This document shows positions 8,459 through 17,185 of a stretch of 64,000 bases of DNA, piece after piece. Each line of letters begins with the position of its first letter. The stretch's first letter is position 1. The stretch spans positions 549 through 64,548 of the forward strand of contig WHTZ01000010.1 of NCBI GenBank assembly GCA_009377495.1, written 5' to 3'. The notes under the pieces were generated by a model that saw only the letters and a program-made list of their open reading frames with translations, did no database searches and was not told where the DNA came from. Origin of the DNA: Luteitalea sp. (GTDB lineage Bacteria > Acidobacteriota > Vicinamibacteria > Vicinamibacterales > Vicinamibacteraceae). The position numbers were made by a program, and so were the translations under genes.

Positions 8459-8817
8459 CGATGTTTGCCCTTCCGCTGCGAAGCGAGGTGTTCGTGCAAT
8501 CGGTCGAAGCGACCCTTCCAGAGACGCCGGTAGGTCTGAAGCCACACATCGACCTCCGCCAGTGGCTCTGCGCGGATTCGGCTGGGCCGGCGTTGAGCAT
8601 CGCGGCTGCGGGTGACAAGCCCCGCGGCTTCTAGCACGCCGATGTGCTTGGACACGCCGCGCGTCGTCATCTGAAACGGCTCGGCAAGCTCAGCGACGGA
8701 GGCTTCGTGTGTCAGTAGGCGGGCCAGAATAGCGCGTCTGGTCGGGTCGGCCAACGCTGCAAAGGTGGCACTGAGCTGATCCTCTGCCTTTCCGGAACCA
8801 TGCGGTTGCGGAACCAT
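8455..8817 (-). CDS. ArsR-family winged-helix repressor
   Basis: 120 residues. The winged helix is clear: ATFAALADPTRRAILARL, then the recognition region AELAEPFQMTTRGVSKHIGV and LEAAGLVTRSRDAQRR. It lacks the paired cysteines of the metal-sensing members and belongs to the ArsR group found next to AHSA1-like proteins. First gene of the ArsR-AHSA1-MFS operon. The start codon lies within a perfect 16-base palindrome, so autorepression is likely. Confidence 0.85.
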   Translation of the reverse strand: MVPQPHGSGKAEDQLSATFAALADPTRRAILARLLTHEASVAELAEPFQMTTRGVSKHIGVLEAAGLVTRSRDAQRRPSRIRAEPLAEVDVWLQTYRRLWKGRFDRLHEHLASQRKGKHR

Positions 8818-8857
8818 ATGGTTCCATATAGTAGCGGCGACGTGTGGTCCAGGTCAA
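8810..8857 (-). promoter_or_regulatory. ArsR promoter with palindromic operator over the start codon
   Basis: Reading leftward: -35 TTGACC (8852-8857), 18-base spacer, -10 TACTAT (8828-8833). The perfect palindrome GGAACCATATGGTTCC (8810-8825) covers the predicted transcription start and the ArsR ATG (8815-8817). A repressor bound here would block transcription. Only about four leader bases are predicted and there is no Shine-Dalgarno sequence. Confidence 0.6.
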
Positions 8858-8867
8858 GATGTAAGGG

Positions 8868-9394
8868 CTAGGTCTCTCCGGCTTCCGTGAAGCACAACTG
8901 GCCGCGCGGCCAGTTCCGAGTTCTGAGGCCGGCTGGCAGCCTCGCCTGGAGTGGCTGGGTGGCTGGCGAGCATTGGGCCGGTGAGCGCGGGCGGTCCGCG
9001 TCAGGTGCGGTGAACGTCGCACGCACGCAGACACAGAGTGGTGCCTCACGGACGGCCGCGACCTCAGCGCCGTAGTGGGGAGGCCGTTCTCGCACGGACG
9101 TGGCCTGCCACGGCCCGAACACCTGCTCGGCCTCATGCGCGTTGTGGCGGGCGCAGCGCAAAGAGATATTCTCGATCGATTGTAGGCGGCGGACTCCGAC
9201 AGCCGGAGCACCTGGGTGCCGTACGCGAACAACGATCCGTAGGCTTCGGCGAGATACAGGCGACGCCGGTCGAGCGCGGCAAATGAGGCAACGAGGCTCG
9301 CGGTGGCCTCGCGTTCGCAAGCAGCGAGGCGCGCGATCTCGCAGAGGAGATCCCGGTCGGAGAGCTGATCGAACGAGGAAAGTAGAGTCGCCAT
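8868..9394 (-). pseudogene. HNH endonuclease pseudogene with internal deletion
   Basis: From an ATG at 9394 the reading frame gives about 70 residues (LSDRDLLCEIARLAACERE, RRLYLAEAYGSLFAYGTQVL, LSESAAYNR) that match the N-terminus of HNH endonucleases common in acidobacteria. At about 9180 the frame shifts directly to ISLRCARHNAHEAEQVFG, the C-terminal HNH segment with its RCARHN motif. The middle of the protein, normally a few hundred residues, is absent. The downstream frame closes at 8868. A clear deletion derivative. Confidence 0.6.
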
Positions 9395-9682
9395 ACCCTA
9401 TTTTACGGAGGCGATTTTCGAGGCTCACAACAGCCCCATGGCGCACGCGAACGCGCCGATCCTTCTTTTCAGTCAGCGTTGCCTGCGAGCGCGGCCTCAT
9501 GGTCAACGTGGCGCTCGCAGCGGCGCATTCTCGCGCGCCTCCGCACAAAAACGCGTGCGCTCCCAGAATCCTGTCAAGTGCTTGGTCGAGCTTCGCAGCC
9601 TTTCCTAGTGAGATTGGTCGCCGGCCGCGGCAACAATGCCCCTCGCCTGACCGCGTGGCCAATGCTTGTTGGGCGTGTTCCG
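9395..9682. other. Intergenic, no recognisable gene
   Basis: About 290 bases between the HNH remnant and the CPBP protease. I see no supported coding frame, no tRNA and no clear terminator. A leftward frame across it joins the HNH remnant but has no recognisable domain. Confidence 0.4.
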
Positions 9683-9714
9683 CGCTACGGGAAAAGCCAT
9701 GACCGACGGTCGAA
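9683..9714. repeat. 32-base direct repeat, copy 1 (end of CPBP gene)
   Basis: This 32-base sequence, which encodes the C-terminal FDRRSWLFP of the CPBP protein, recurs identically at 10413-10444 just upstream of the same gene. The pair brackets the protease gene. Confidence 0.8.
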
Positions 9715-10341
9715 ATAGATAGCCGACAACGCCACGGTATCGACGAGCGCGTGACACAAGATCACCGCCCATAGATTCCGCCGGCTGACGAAATAGAACA
9801 GCCCCAGGATGCCGCCAATCGTTCCAGTTGCGATCACCCCAGCCCACCCTTGATAGCGGTGCGCGAGACCGAACAGGGCGCTGCTGATTACGAGGGCAAT
9901 GGCCCGCCCGATGGGCCCGTCGCCAGTGAGGTCACTTAGGCGGCGAATCAGATAGCCGCGGAAGACCATTTCCTCACCGAATGCCGCCAGCGTCCAGGCT
10001 TGCCCCAGCCAGAGCCACAGGGCACGCACGTCACGCGGTTCGCCCAATGCAGACAGGTCAACAGGAACACCGGTGAGCCAGACGGCGCCCGGCACGATCA
10101 GGAATCCGACCGCGACCAGGATGATGGATGCCGCAACAAACGCCTGCAGCACCGTGCGCGATACCGACGTCGGCCGGCGCAGGCCCACGTGCGACCAACT
10201 GAGGCGTCGAACCCACAGCGATTGCGACGCGAGCAATAGCAGCAGGATCAGACGATAGATGGAGAACTCACCATAGCCAACGAGTAGACAGACCAGGCCG
10301 AGCTCCGCGACCAGCCCCTTGGTCGAGCCCACGCTACTCAC
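9685..10341 (-). CDS. CPBP-family intramembrane metalloprotease
   Basis: About 218 residues with several membrane helices and the three CPBP (Abi/Rce1-like) motifs: EEMVFRGYLIRRL in the middle, FGLAHRYQGW, and CHALVDTVAL near the end. The glutamates and histidines are the expected metal ligands. It would sit in the inner membrane; such proteins process peptides or confer self-immunity. The GTG at 10341 has an AGGATGG site; a TTG at 10371 is an alternative start. Its last codons are part of a 32-base direct repeat that also occurs upstream. Confidence 0.8.
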   Translation of the reverse strand: MSSVGSTKGLVAELGLVCLLVGYGEFSIYRLILLLLLASQSLWVRRLSWSHVGLRRPTSVSRTVLQAFVAASIILVAVGFLIVPGAVWLTGVPVDLSALGEPRDVRALWLWLGQAWTLAAFGEEMVFRGYLIRRLSDLTGDGPIGRAIALVISSALFGLAHRYQGWAGVIATGTIGGILGLFYFVSRRNLWAVILCHALVDTVALSAIYFDRRSWLFP

Positions 10342-10412
10342 TGATCCATCCTGGCGTGCTACTGAATCCAACGACTTGACCTGCTAGGCTGCGGTGACGC
10401 AACCCGGTTTCC

Positions 10413-10490
10413 CGCTACGGGAAAAGCCATGACCGACGGTCGAAGTATATGGCCTACAGGGTGATGATGAATTCATGAGCGATGGTGTCG
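10413..10490 (-). pseudogene. 3' fragment of a second CPBP gene
   Basis: Reading leftward, VDTIAHEFIITL-stop-AIYFDRRSWLFP parallels the end of the intact CPBP protein (VDTVALSAIYFDRRSWLFP). The last 32 bases (10413-10444) are identical to copy 1 at 9683-9714, and upstream it is diverged and interrupted by a stop. Best read as the tail of a lost tandem paralogue. Confidence 0.5.
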
Positions 10491-10504
10491 ACTTGGCCCT
10501 GGGG

Positions 10505-11059
10505 TCATGTCTGCAGCTCCTTTACATCGTGGCGGCGCAACCAGTTGACGACGACGGCGTCCACCTGCGCTGCATGCTCGGTCTGCGGCGCCGGCGCGAG
10601 GCCGGGCTCCTTGGCCAGCGGGTGCCCCATCCCGGCGATTGTGACCAGCGACGTGCGCTCGGGCGAGCGTCGCGAGAGCGCGTGGCGCAGCTCCTCGGCG
10701 GGCACTCGAAACCCCTCTTCGTCGTCATTGGCGCCAACGACCAGCAACGCTGCGACGTCTCGCTCGGCGATCTCATCAGCGCGAGAGACGAAGTCGAGGC
10801 GGTCGGCGACGGCCCGCGATCGCTCGTTCCACGGATACTCGAAGCCCCACACCTGCTCGCAGCGCGCGACCACGCTGGTGAGCCTGATGGCCGGGCTCAT
10901 CCGGGAGCGCCGCAGCCATCGCGGTCTCGCTTCGCGGCGGCCCTCCAAGGTGCCAGACGATGATGAGCGGCGCCGCCTGCGCACCGTTTGCGGGCGGAAG
11001 CGCGACGTATATGGCACACCGGCCGCTGTCCCCTTGATCGGCGTCTGCGGCTCGTGGTC
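10505..11059 (-). pseudogene. Alpha/beta-hydrolase pseudogene
   Basis: Two frames must be joined to recover a hydrolase. An upstream part gives AIYVALPPANGAQAAPLIIVWHLGGPP and ETAMAAALP (N-terminal strand and oxyanion region). The downstream part, in another frame, gives VARCEQVWGFEYPWNERSRAV, DVAALLVVGANDDEEGF and TIAGMGHPLAKEPG (late strand, Asp and His regions). The nucleophile-elbow region is missing, so there is at least one frameshift near 11.03 kb and a deletion near 10.9 kb. It follows merB immediately. Confidence 0.6.
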
Positions 11060-11061
11060 GA

Positions 11062-11742
11062 TCATGGCGACTTCTTGCCATCGGACTTGCTCGCCTCTTC
11101 GAGCGCCGCGCCCAGCTGCGCGTGGTTGAAGAGCCGTCCGTACTCGAAGCCCTCGACGATCGAGGCAACGTAGGTGCCCTCACTCCGCTCGGCCCAGGCG
11201 CGCGCCGCCTGCTCGGAGGCGAAGAAATGTACGTAGCAACAGAAGGTCCCGACCACGTCTTTGAGATCGAATCCGCCGACCGCATGCAGCGTCATCGTTG
11301 CCCCCTCGGGCACCACGTCGCGCACACCCGCCCCGTCGACGGTGAGTGAGATCGTCTCGCGGGTGTCGGGCGAGGTGGAGCGGATCCGTGCCGGCCGACC
11401 GAGGAGCTCCGGCAGGAAGAGGGTATCGAGCGCGCACCAGGTGTGGAGTGTGCGCCCGTCCACCTCGAGGGCGTGCGAGGTCGGCTCGAGCGTTAGGCCC
11501 CCGAACGCGATCACCTGCCCCTCGCGATCGCGCTGGACGATCGGCCACTCGTCGAACAAGGCGGCGACCTCCGCGGGCGGGAGGTTGGCGCGGCGGGCGA
11601 GCTCCTCGGGCCGGAACGGCCTTCCCTCGCCGAGCAGGCGGAAGGTCGCGAGAGCGAGCCGTTGTCGCCGGGGGTCCAGGTTGGGGTGGGCCGCGGTGAA
11701 CTCGGCGGCCAGTGCCGAGATATCGAGAGTCTTGGTTTGCAT
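11062..11742 (-). CDS. merB: Organomercurial lyase
   Basis: The 226-residue protein matches alkylmercury lyase, which breaks the carbon-mercury bond of organomercurials and releases Hg(II) in the cytosol. The catalytic set is present: Cys103 and Asp106 in WCALDTLFLPELLG, and the Cys168-Cys169 pair in FCCYVHFFAS, with spacing close to Cys96/Asp99/Cys159 of the E. coli plasmid enzyme. A winged-helix-like N-terminal part (residues 20-75) is also normal for MerB. ATG 11742 follows GGAGGA. It lies just downstream of a gutted merA, so the released Hg(II) has no adjacent reductase. Confidence 0.9.
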   Translation of the reverse strand: MQTKTLDISALAAEFTAAHPNLDPRRQRLALATFRLLGEGRPFRPEELARRANLPPAEVAALFDEWPIVQRDREGQVIAFGGLTLEPTSHALEVDGRTLHTWCALDTLFLPELLGRPARIRSTSPDTRETISLTVDGAGVRDVVPEGATMTLHAVGGFDLKDVVGTFCCYVHFFASEQAARAWAERSEGTYVASIVEGFEYGRLFNHAQLGAALEEASKSDGKKSP

Positions 11743-11788
11743 CGGTTCCTCCATTTCGTTTGAACTGGGTCGCTCGTTAAACGTCGGG

Positions 11789-12156
11789 TCACGCCGCGCA
11801 GCACGACAGCTTCTTCACGTCTTTGGTGAAGCTCTGCGCCGCCAGCTTGACGGCCTCGGCCAGCGTGAGGTACGGATGGAATGCTGCGGCCAATTCGTCG
11901 ATCGTGATGCCGTGCTTGATCGCCAGCGTCGGCGCTTGAATCATTTCGCCTGCCTCGGTGGCGAGCATGTGCGCACCCACAAGACGGTTCGTGCGCCGGG
12001 CGCAATACCATTTGCTGAGATGTCGGCGCGCTTGTCCGCGAAGCTGACATCAGCCTGCTCCACTCCGGGTACGGCGGCCAGCGCACGCCGGACTGTCGCC
12101 GCGCAGTGATCGCAGGTCATCCCGCCGACGGTCAGCGCCACGCGTTGGGTGTCCAT
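11789..12156 (-). pseudogene. merA: merA (mercuric reductase) remnant with large internal deletion
   Basis: The ATG at 12156 opens VALTVGGMTCDHCAATVRRA, the N-terminal heavy-metal-associated domain of MerA with its GMTCxxC motif. Near 12.0 kb the frame shifts into NRLVGAHMLATEAGEMIQ and onward to FTKDVKKLSCCAA, the C-terminal end of MerA with the vicinal Cys pair that receives Hg(II). The entire FAD/NADPH disulfide-oxidoreductase core is gone, roughly 400 residues. A MerR/ZntR-type promoter survives upstream. Confidence 0.85.
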
Positions 12157-12235
12157 GTCTCTGATGCTCCTCGCAGATGTTGTCGGTCGAATCGCCCGGT
12201 CACATCCGAGCCGTGCTCCGCACGCTCCAGTCCCA

Positions 12236-12266
12236 GTTTCATCGCTGGAGCGTGCTCCAGAGTCAA
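12236..12266 (-). promoter_or_regulatory. MerR/ZntR-type operator-promoter of the mer locus
   Basis: Reading leftward: -35 TTGACT (12261-12266), then the perfect dyad CTGGAG-CACG-CTCCAG (12245-12260) in a 19-base spacer, and a weak -10 TGAAAC (12236-12241). An over-long spacer filled by a dyad is the signature of MerR-family activation; this dyad is the same as in the E. coli zntA promoter. The interval 12157-12511 otherwise holds a roughly 80-base leader and no gene I recognise; no merR is seen. Confidence 0.65.
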
Positions 12267-12511
12267 GCGCCCCTTTCGTGGTTTCCTGATCTTCGCCTCG
12301 GATGCACCGCAGGATGCATCACGCACCCGAGGACCTTGACCATGACTGGGCGTCACGCTTGCCTCACAAAGTAACAACGCCAATTCCTGACCAATGGTTA
12401 GGACTCCTGGTTTCGGGGCAGGTATTCGCGGTGGCAACCTAACCTTGCGCGTCCGGCGGGCGTATACACACATGAAGAAGGTCGGTACCATCCAGCCAAG
12501 GCGACTTTTGC

Positions 12512-12589
12512 GTGAGTGACCGACAGCGCGCTGACGATGACCTGATGCTCGCCTACCAGCGTGGGAAGCGGGAGGCCTTTGATGAGGGA
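12512..12589 (+). pseudogene. 5' stub of an ECF sigma factor gene
   Basis: From a GTG at 12512 the peptide VSDRQRADDDLMLAYQRGKR then EAFDE matches the conserved start of ECF sigma-70 factors (DDxLMLAYQxGDxxAFxE). The similarity ends within 26 codons and the frame continues into unrelated sequence. Sigma regions 2 and 4 are missing, so this is a truncated remnant. Confidence 0.5.
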
Positions 12590-12675
12590 CGCACGCGAAG
12601 TAAGGCGCGGCGGAGCTTGGCTACTGCGCGGGAGGGATATCGTTGCTCTCCTCCCCGCGGGGGCAGGTGTTTTCT

Positions 12676-13866
12676 TCAGACTTTGAAGAAGATTCGATGC
12701 CTGTAGAAGAAGTACATCACATACCAAATGACCAGCAGGCTAAGAAGCGAGTGCATCACCACTCCATAGGGTCCCATCACTTCCACGAGCGGTCTTACGA
12801 ATACCATCACGCCATTCTCTACCGATCCGCGAGCCATCTGGAAGATGACATAGGCAAGAATGGAGTTCATTCCCACAACTACCAGCGGAAACGTCCATTT
12901 CTTGTAGCCTTTGACTTCAACCAGCCAGTAGAAACACAACAGACCCAGGATGACGAAGCCAGCCGAGTAAAACGTGAAAGAAGCTGTCCAGATCCGCTTC
13001 ACGATTGGCACAACTGGACTCATCACAAGACCGACGACAATGCTGCCGACTCCGAACATTGCAAGGAGCTTCATGATCTTTTGTGGAGGCAAGTTGCTGT
13101 CAACAAGACGCCCGCACATGACGCCGAACAGAATCGTCACGGTCGATGGAATGGCATTCAATCCGACATAATAGCCACTGTAAGTTCTCCCGAGTAGCCA
13201 TTGATCAAAATCCCCTCCCAGGTTGCGGTAATCCATCTGCCACGGACCGCCCGGGCCATTGCCCGAGTACAGCACCCAAGCCAGCGTATAGAAGAGGAGA
13301 ATACCGACGGCCAGAGTTCCCTGTGTCAGATAGCTCCTGTCGAGAACGATGAACGCAAGCAGATAGCCGATCGCAATCTGGTTGAGCACGTTGATGAACC
13401 CGATCGTCGGCTCTCCCTGATGGATGGATGCCATCACGTTGGCAATGACGATCAACACCAGGGCCCTCTTTAGGGCATGCAGGAACACGCGACTGTGCGA
13501 CTCCCCGAGACTGCGTCTTTTCGCATATGCAAATGGCATGGCAACGCCAACCATAAACATGAATGCCGGCTGAATCAGATCCCAGAAAACGAGGCCTTCC
13601 CACTGGACGTGTTCTACCTGCGCGGCCAGGAAGCCGAAGATCGGGTGTCCCTCAAATGCCGACAATCCAAAGCCAACGGAGACAAGCGAGATCATGATCA
13701 GTCCACGGTAAGCGTCCAGTGATACAAGTCGCTTTGTCTTCTTGGCCGCGAGCAGCTTCGCTTCCTCTCGTTGAGCGATGTCAGGTTCCACCTTAGAGAC
13801 TCTTCGGAGTGGTTCCACTGGGCCAGGAGCAAGCGCCGGAGCCTTTTTCCGAGGAGCCTTTCTCAA
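12676..13866 (-). CDS. HGSNAT-type (DUF5009) polytopic acyltransferase-like protein
   Basis: 396 residues with a Lys/Pro-rich cytosolic N-terminus (about 45 residues) followed by RLVSLDAYRGLIMISLVSVG, the hallmark of the heparan-alpha-glucosaminide N-acetyltransferase/DUF5009 family, and around ten membrane helices. Family members move acetyl groups across the membrane onto sugars; here the role is inferred. The start is a TTG with AGGAGGTG just upstream. It is the last gene of the leftward padR-ADOP-receptor operon, 73 bases after the TonB receptor. Base composition is visibly less GC-rich than the ADOP genes. Confidence 0.75.
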   Translation of the reverse strand: MRKAPRKKAPALAPGPVEPLRRVSKVEPDIAQREEAKLLAAKKTKRLVSLDAYRGLIMISLVSVGFGLSAFEGHPIFGFLAAQVEHVQWEGLVFWDLIQPAFMFMVGVAMPFAYAKRRSLGESHSRVFLHALKRALVLIVIANVMASIHQGEPTIGFINVLNQIAIGYLLAFIVLDRSYLTQGTLAVGILLFYTLAWVLYSGNGPGGPWQMDYRNLGGDFDQWLLGRTYSGYYVGLNAIPSTVTILFGVMCGRLVDSNLPPQKIMKLLAMFGVGSIVVGLVMSPVVPIVKRIWTASFTFYSAGFVILGLLCFYWLVEVKGYKKWTFPLVVVGMNSILAYVIFQMARGSVENGVMVFVRPLVEVMGPYGVVMHSLLSLLVIWYVMYFFYRHRIFFKV

Positions 13867-13939
13867 GATTGCACCTCCTGTCGGTTAGTGCCTCCGATTG
13901 CCCGGGCACTAACCTCGAACGTCGCTACACCACGGTTGA

Positions 13940-16900
13940 TTACCAGATGAACTTTAGCCCAAATTGAATTTCCCTGGATGCGCCTGCGCTCGTGATGCGT
14001 CCGAAGCTCGAGCTCGTGAAAGTGGTGTTGGGGTTTTCGAGGTTCGTGTTGTTGAACAGATTGAAGAACTCGGCGCGGAATTGAATCCGGTTCTCTTCCG
14101 AGAGGATGCCGGGAAGCACGAAGTCCCGCATCACACCAAGGCTCCAATCGACGTAGGATGGGCCGCGCACGAGTCCAACGCCAGCGTTGCCGTAGGTGCC
14201 GATTTCCGGCAGTGCCAGCGCGTCGGTGTCGAACCATTGCGTGATCTTGGAGATATTCGTGTCATGCGTCAGCGTGGGATTCCTCACGGCGACCGGATGT
14301 TGGGAACCGGCCGTGCCGTCCAGCGCCCGATCTTCTCCCAGGAACAGCTCCAGCGGCTGGCCGCTTCTGTACTGAAAGATCGGCGCAAAGGTCCAGTTGC
14401 GAAGCAGTGCGCCCACGAACCCAGCCGGACCTCCGTGGGCATACGGACTCAACAGCGCGGAAACATTCAGCACGTGAGTCCGATCAAAGGTGGCCAAGCC
14501 GCGTTTCGATTCTTTGATCTGGAAGGGATTCGGCACATCGCTCGTATCGGAGAACCGGGCCGACTTGTCTGTGATCGCCTTCGAGAAGGTGTAGTTGGCC
14601 AGAACGGTGACGCCGCCGGACATTCTCTTGTTCACCGTGAACTCAGCGCCGTGGTACGAGCTGTCGAACATGCTGGCCAGCATCAAATTACGAGTATCTA
14701 GGATGCCTTTTCCATAGAGCACGCGCTCGTTGACATTCTCGAGCGTCGAAAGAGGATTGCCGTCGGCATCTGTGCCGGGAACGTAAACGGCCGGATTCCA
14801 GGGGTACGAAGAAATCCATTTACGGCCGATTTTGCCGATGTAGTCGCCGGACACGGCGATGTCATCGGTCAACTGGTGCTGGAGCCCCAGGTTCCAGTGA
14901 TAGCTATAAGGCGTCGCCAGATTCATGTCCACCGAAGCAGCATTGGTCGGCAGAAAGAATCCAATCGGCGCACCGGGCTCAAAGGTGGTGGGTGGCAGAG
15001 GCCCCGCCACCCCGGCCTTTGGAGCGTCCAGACGTCCGTTGAAGAACTGCTCGCTTCCCGCGAACGGGGGGTTGACTTGAGCCATGGTCTCGGCCGTGGG
15101 CGCATCATAGAAGATCCCACCACCGGCACGCAGGCTGGTCCGACCGTCTCCGCTCACGTCATAGGCCAGACCGATTCGAGGAGCAACGTTGTTCTTGTCT
15201 GCTTTCACGATACCGGCCGGCAAATCATAGTTGGCAAAGAGATAGCCGGGTGGCGGATCGTCAATCGGCGCCGAAGTCGTCTTGTCCAGCGGCAGCACGA
15301 AAGTGGAAAGCGCGAGCTCCCGCTGGTCGTTCCACCAGGAAGCCAGCTCGTAGCGCAATCCCAGCGTCAGGGTCAGGCGCGAGGCCGCTCTCCACTCATC
15401 CTGGAAGTAGAAGCTCCAGTACCATGGCAGAATGTTGTCGTTGGCCCGTCGATTCCATCCGAAGTCCAGTGTCCTCCAGGCTCCCATCATGAAGTCCAAC
15501 ATGGGATCTCCTGAGCGCTGTCCGTTGAAGTCAAACAGCGGTGGTGACAGCCATGCCTGAGAGAAGGTCAGACGGAAGTATTCCGCCCCGAACTTCATCA
15601 CGTGGTCCCCTTTAACCCAGCTCATCGCCTCGTGGAAGTTGTACGCTTTCGAAGTGTTGTTCCACTCGGAAACTGCATTCAAGGAAAACCGACCCGACGC
15701 ACCGAACCGAGGTGATCCGTAGCTCGTGTAGTTGGGAAAATCCAGCCCAAGCGACTCGGCCGAGCGGAACGGATCGTTCTGAGTAAACTGATCACTGTAG
15801 TTGTAGCCGAGAGTGAACGAGTTGACCAGGTTCGGAGACAGCGTCCATGTGTGGGACACACTGACGTTGTGAAACGTGTGACCCGCACTGAAGTCCATCC
15901 ATCCGGGGATGTCTCCAGTCAACCGGGGCGGCCTGTGATTCGTATTGTAGTAGTAATGCCAGAACAGGCTCTGATTCGCGGTGATCTGAATATCGTTTCG
16001 GAATATCAGTAGATCGTTGTCGTTAGACTCCGGATTGTTGGTCACCAGCCTCCCGTCCGGTGCGTTGGGCAGCGGAATGAAATCCAGCAACCTGAGGCTG
16101 ACCGGATCAAAGAGAGACGGATCTACCTGGTTGTTTGCAAACGGCTGGCTCGTATACGGGTTGACCAGTTGTTGGCTGACATGCGAGAAATCGCCGGCGC
16201 GCTCCGCCGCGGTTGGCGGGAACGCGCCCGTCGTGGCCGGCTGCGGACGATCCCGGAATCCTTCATAGCTTCCGAATACGTGAACTCGATCTTTGATGAT
16301 TGGTCCACCGACCGCCGCTCCAAACTGATTCATCGTGCGGTCTTCCTTCGACACAGCAAAGAAGTTCCGCGCATTCAGATCGTCGTTGCGGTGAAATTCC
16401 CAGAGCGATCCGCGAAGCTGGTTGGTACCGCTGCGGGTCACGACACTCACGACGGCTCCGCTGTTTCGCCCTTCCGCCGCCGAAAAGTTGTTGGTTTTGA
16501 TTCGAAATTCTCGCACGGCGTCCGGAGGCGGCGGATTCATTCCCGTATTGCGGGAAGGATGCGTAAAGTAGCTCCCATCCAGTGTGAAGTAGTTCTGGTT
16601 GTCTCTTCCGCCGTGCACGGTCATGACCGGACCATCCCGAGAGCCAGTCTGCGCCTGCGGAGCCTGAACCGTCGAGATTCCGGGCAGCAGGGACGCCAGT
16701 CCGATGACGTTGCGTCCGCTCAGCGGCAGATCTGTGATCCTTTTGTCGTCCACCAGTGCAGAAACCTCTGCAGATCTCGTGTCCACCATGACGGCTCCGC
16801 CGGTTACGGTAGTCGTCTCCGTGACTTCGCCGACCTGCAGGGTCACGTCGATACGGATTCTCGCCCCTACCGAGAGCTCCGCGCCTTCGCGCAGGTAGGT

Positions 16901-17167
16901 GTTGAAGCCCGGCATCTCAGCTGAGATATCGTAGATGCCGGCCTGCAAAGCTTCGAAAGTGTAATAGCCGCTCTCGTTCGTTACCGTGGCTCGCGTCCCA
17001 CCCGTCTCCACGTTTCGCGCTGTGACAGTGGCGCCTGGGATCACGCCACCAGACTCATCCGTGACATTTCCATGAATGACCGCAATGGTGACTTGCGCAA
17101 AGATGCTCCCCACCATCAGTAAGAGCACCAGGAGGATACTTGCACAACAAGATGACAACCAGGACAT
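13940..17167 (-). CDS. TonB-dependent receptor with carboxypeptidase-regulatory N-terminus
   Basis: 1075 residues. Order: signal peptide (LLLVLLLMVGSIFA-like, residues 8-25), a carboxypeptidase regulatory-like beta-sandwich (GNVTDESGGVIPGATVTARN to about residue 110), plug domain (LPLSGRNVIGLASLLPGIST), and a large barrel ending FRAEFFNLFNNTN ... IQFGLKFIW. This is the oligogalacturonide/SusC-like receptor class expanded in Acidobacteriota, importing large ligands, probably glycans or peptides. It starts 18 bases after an ADOP stop with the same linker and first codons (MSWLS) as the ADOP genes. Less GC-rich than its upstream neighbours. Confidence 0.85.
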   Translation of the reverse strand: MSWLSSCCASILLVLLLMVGSIFAQVTIAVIHGNVTDESGGVIPGATVTARNVETGGTRATVTNESGYYTFEALQAGIYDISAEMPGFNTYLREGAELSVGARIRIDVTLQVGEVTETTTVTGGAVMVDTRSAEVSALVDDKRITDLPLSGRNVIGLASLLPGISTVQAPQAQTGSRDGPVMTVHGGRDNQNYFTLDGSYFTHPSRNTGMNPPPPDAVREFRIKTNNFSAAEGRNSGAVVSVVTRSGTNQLRGSLWEFHRNDDLNARNFFAVSKEDRTMNQFGAAVGGPIIKDRVHVFGSYEGFRDRPQPATTGAFPPTAAERAGDFSHVSQQLVNPYTSQPFANNQVDPSLFDPVSLRLLDFIPLPNAPDGRLVTNNPESNDNDLLIFRNDIQITANQSLFWHYYYNTNHRPPRLTGDIPGWMDFSAGHTFHNVSVSHTWTLSPNLVNSFTLGYNYSDQFTQNDPFRSAESLGLDFPNYTSYGSPRFGASGRFSLNAVSEWNNTSKAYNFHEAMSWVKGDHVMKFGAEYFRLTFSQAWLSPPLFDFNGQRSGDPMLDFMMGAWRTLDFGWNRRANDNILPWYWSFYFQDEWRAASRLTLTLGLRYELASWWNDQRELALSTFVLPLDKTTSAPIDDPPPGYLFANYDLPAGIVKADKNNVAPRIGLAYDVSGDGRTSLRAGGGIFYDAPTAETMAQVNPPFAGSEQFFNGRLDAPKAGVAGPLPPTTFEPGAPIGFFLPTNAASVDMNLATPYSYHWNLGLQHQLTDDIAVSGDYIGKIGRKWISSYPWNPAVYVPGTDADGNPLSTLENVNERVLYGKGILDTRNLMLASMFDSSYHGAEFTVNKRMSGGVTVLANYTFSKAITDKSARFSDTSDVPNPFQIKESKRGLATFDRTHVLNVSALLSPYAHGGPAGFVGALLRNWTFAPIFQYRSGQPLELFLGEDRALDGTAGSQHPVAVRNPTLTHDTNISKITQWFDTDALALPEIGTYGNAGVGLVRGPSYVDWSLGVMRDFVLPGILSEENRIQFRAEFFNLFNNTNLENPNTTFTSSSFGRITSAGASREIQFGLKFIW

Positions 17168-17185
17168 CGCTGTCTCCTGTCTGCC

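Noticed and set aside
9605..9702. CAACAAGCATTGG segment considered as an attC-like site next to the CPBP gene
   Set aside because: No paired core sites or symmetrical stem could be found.
12132..12491. Leftward frame upstream of merA considered as merR
   Set aside because: No winged-helix or cysteine pattern of MerR is present, and the frame runs across the operator itself.
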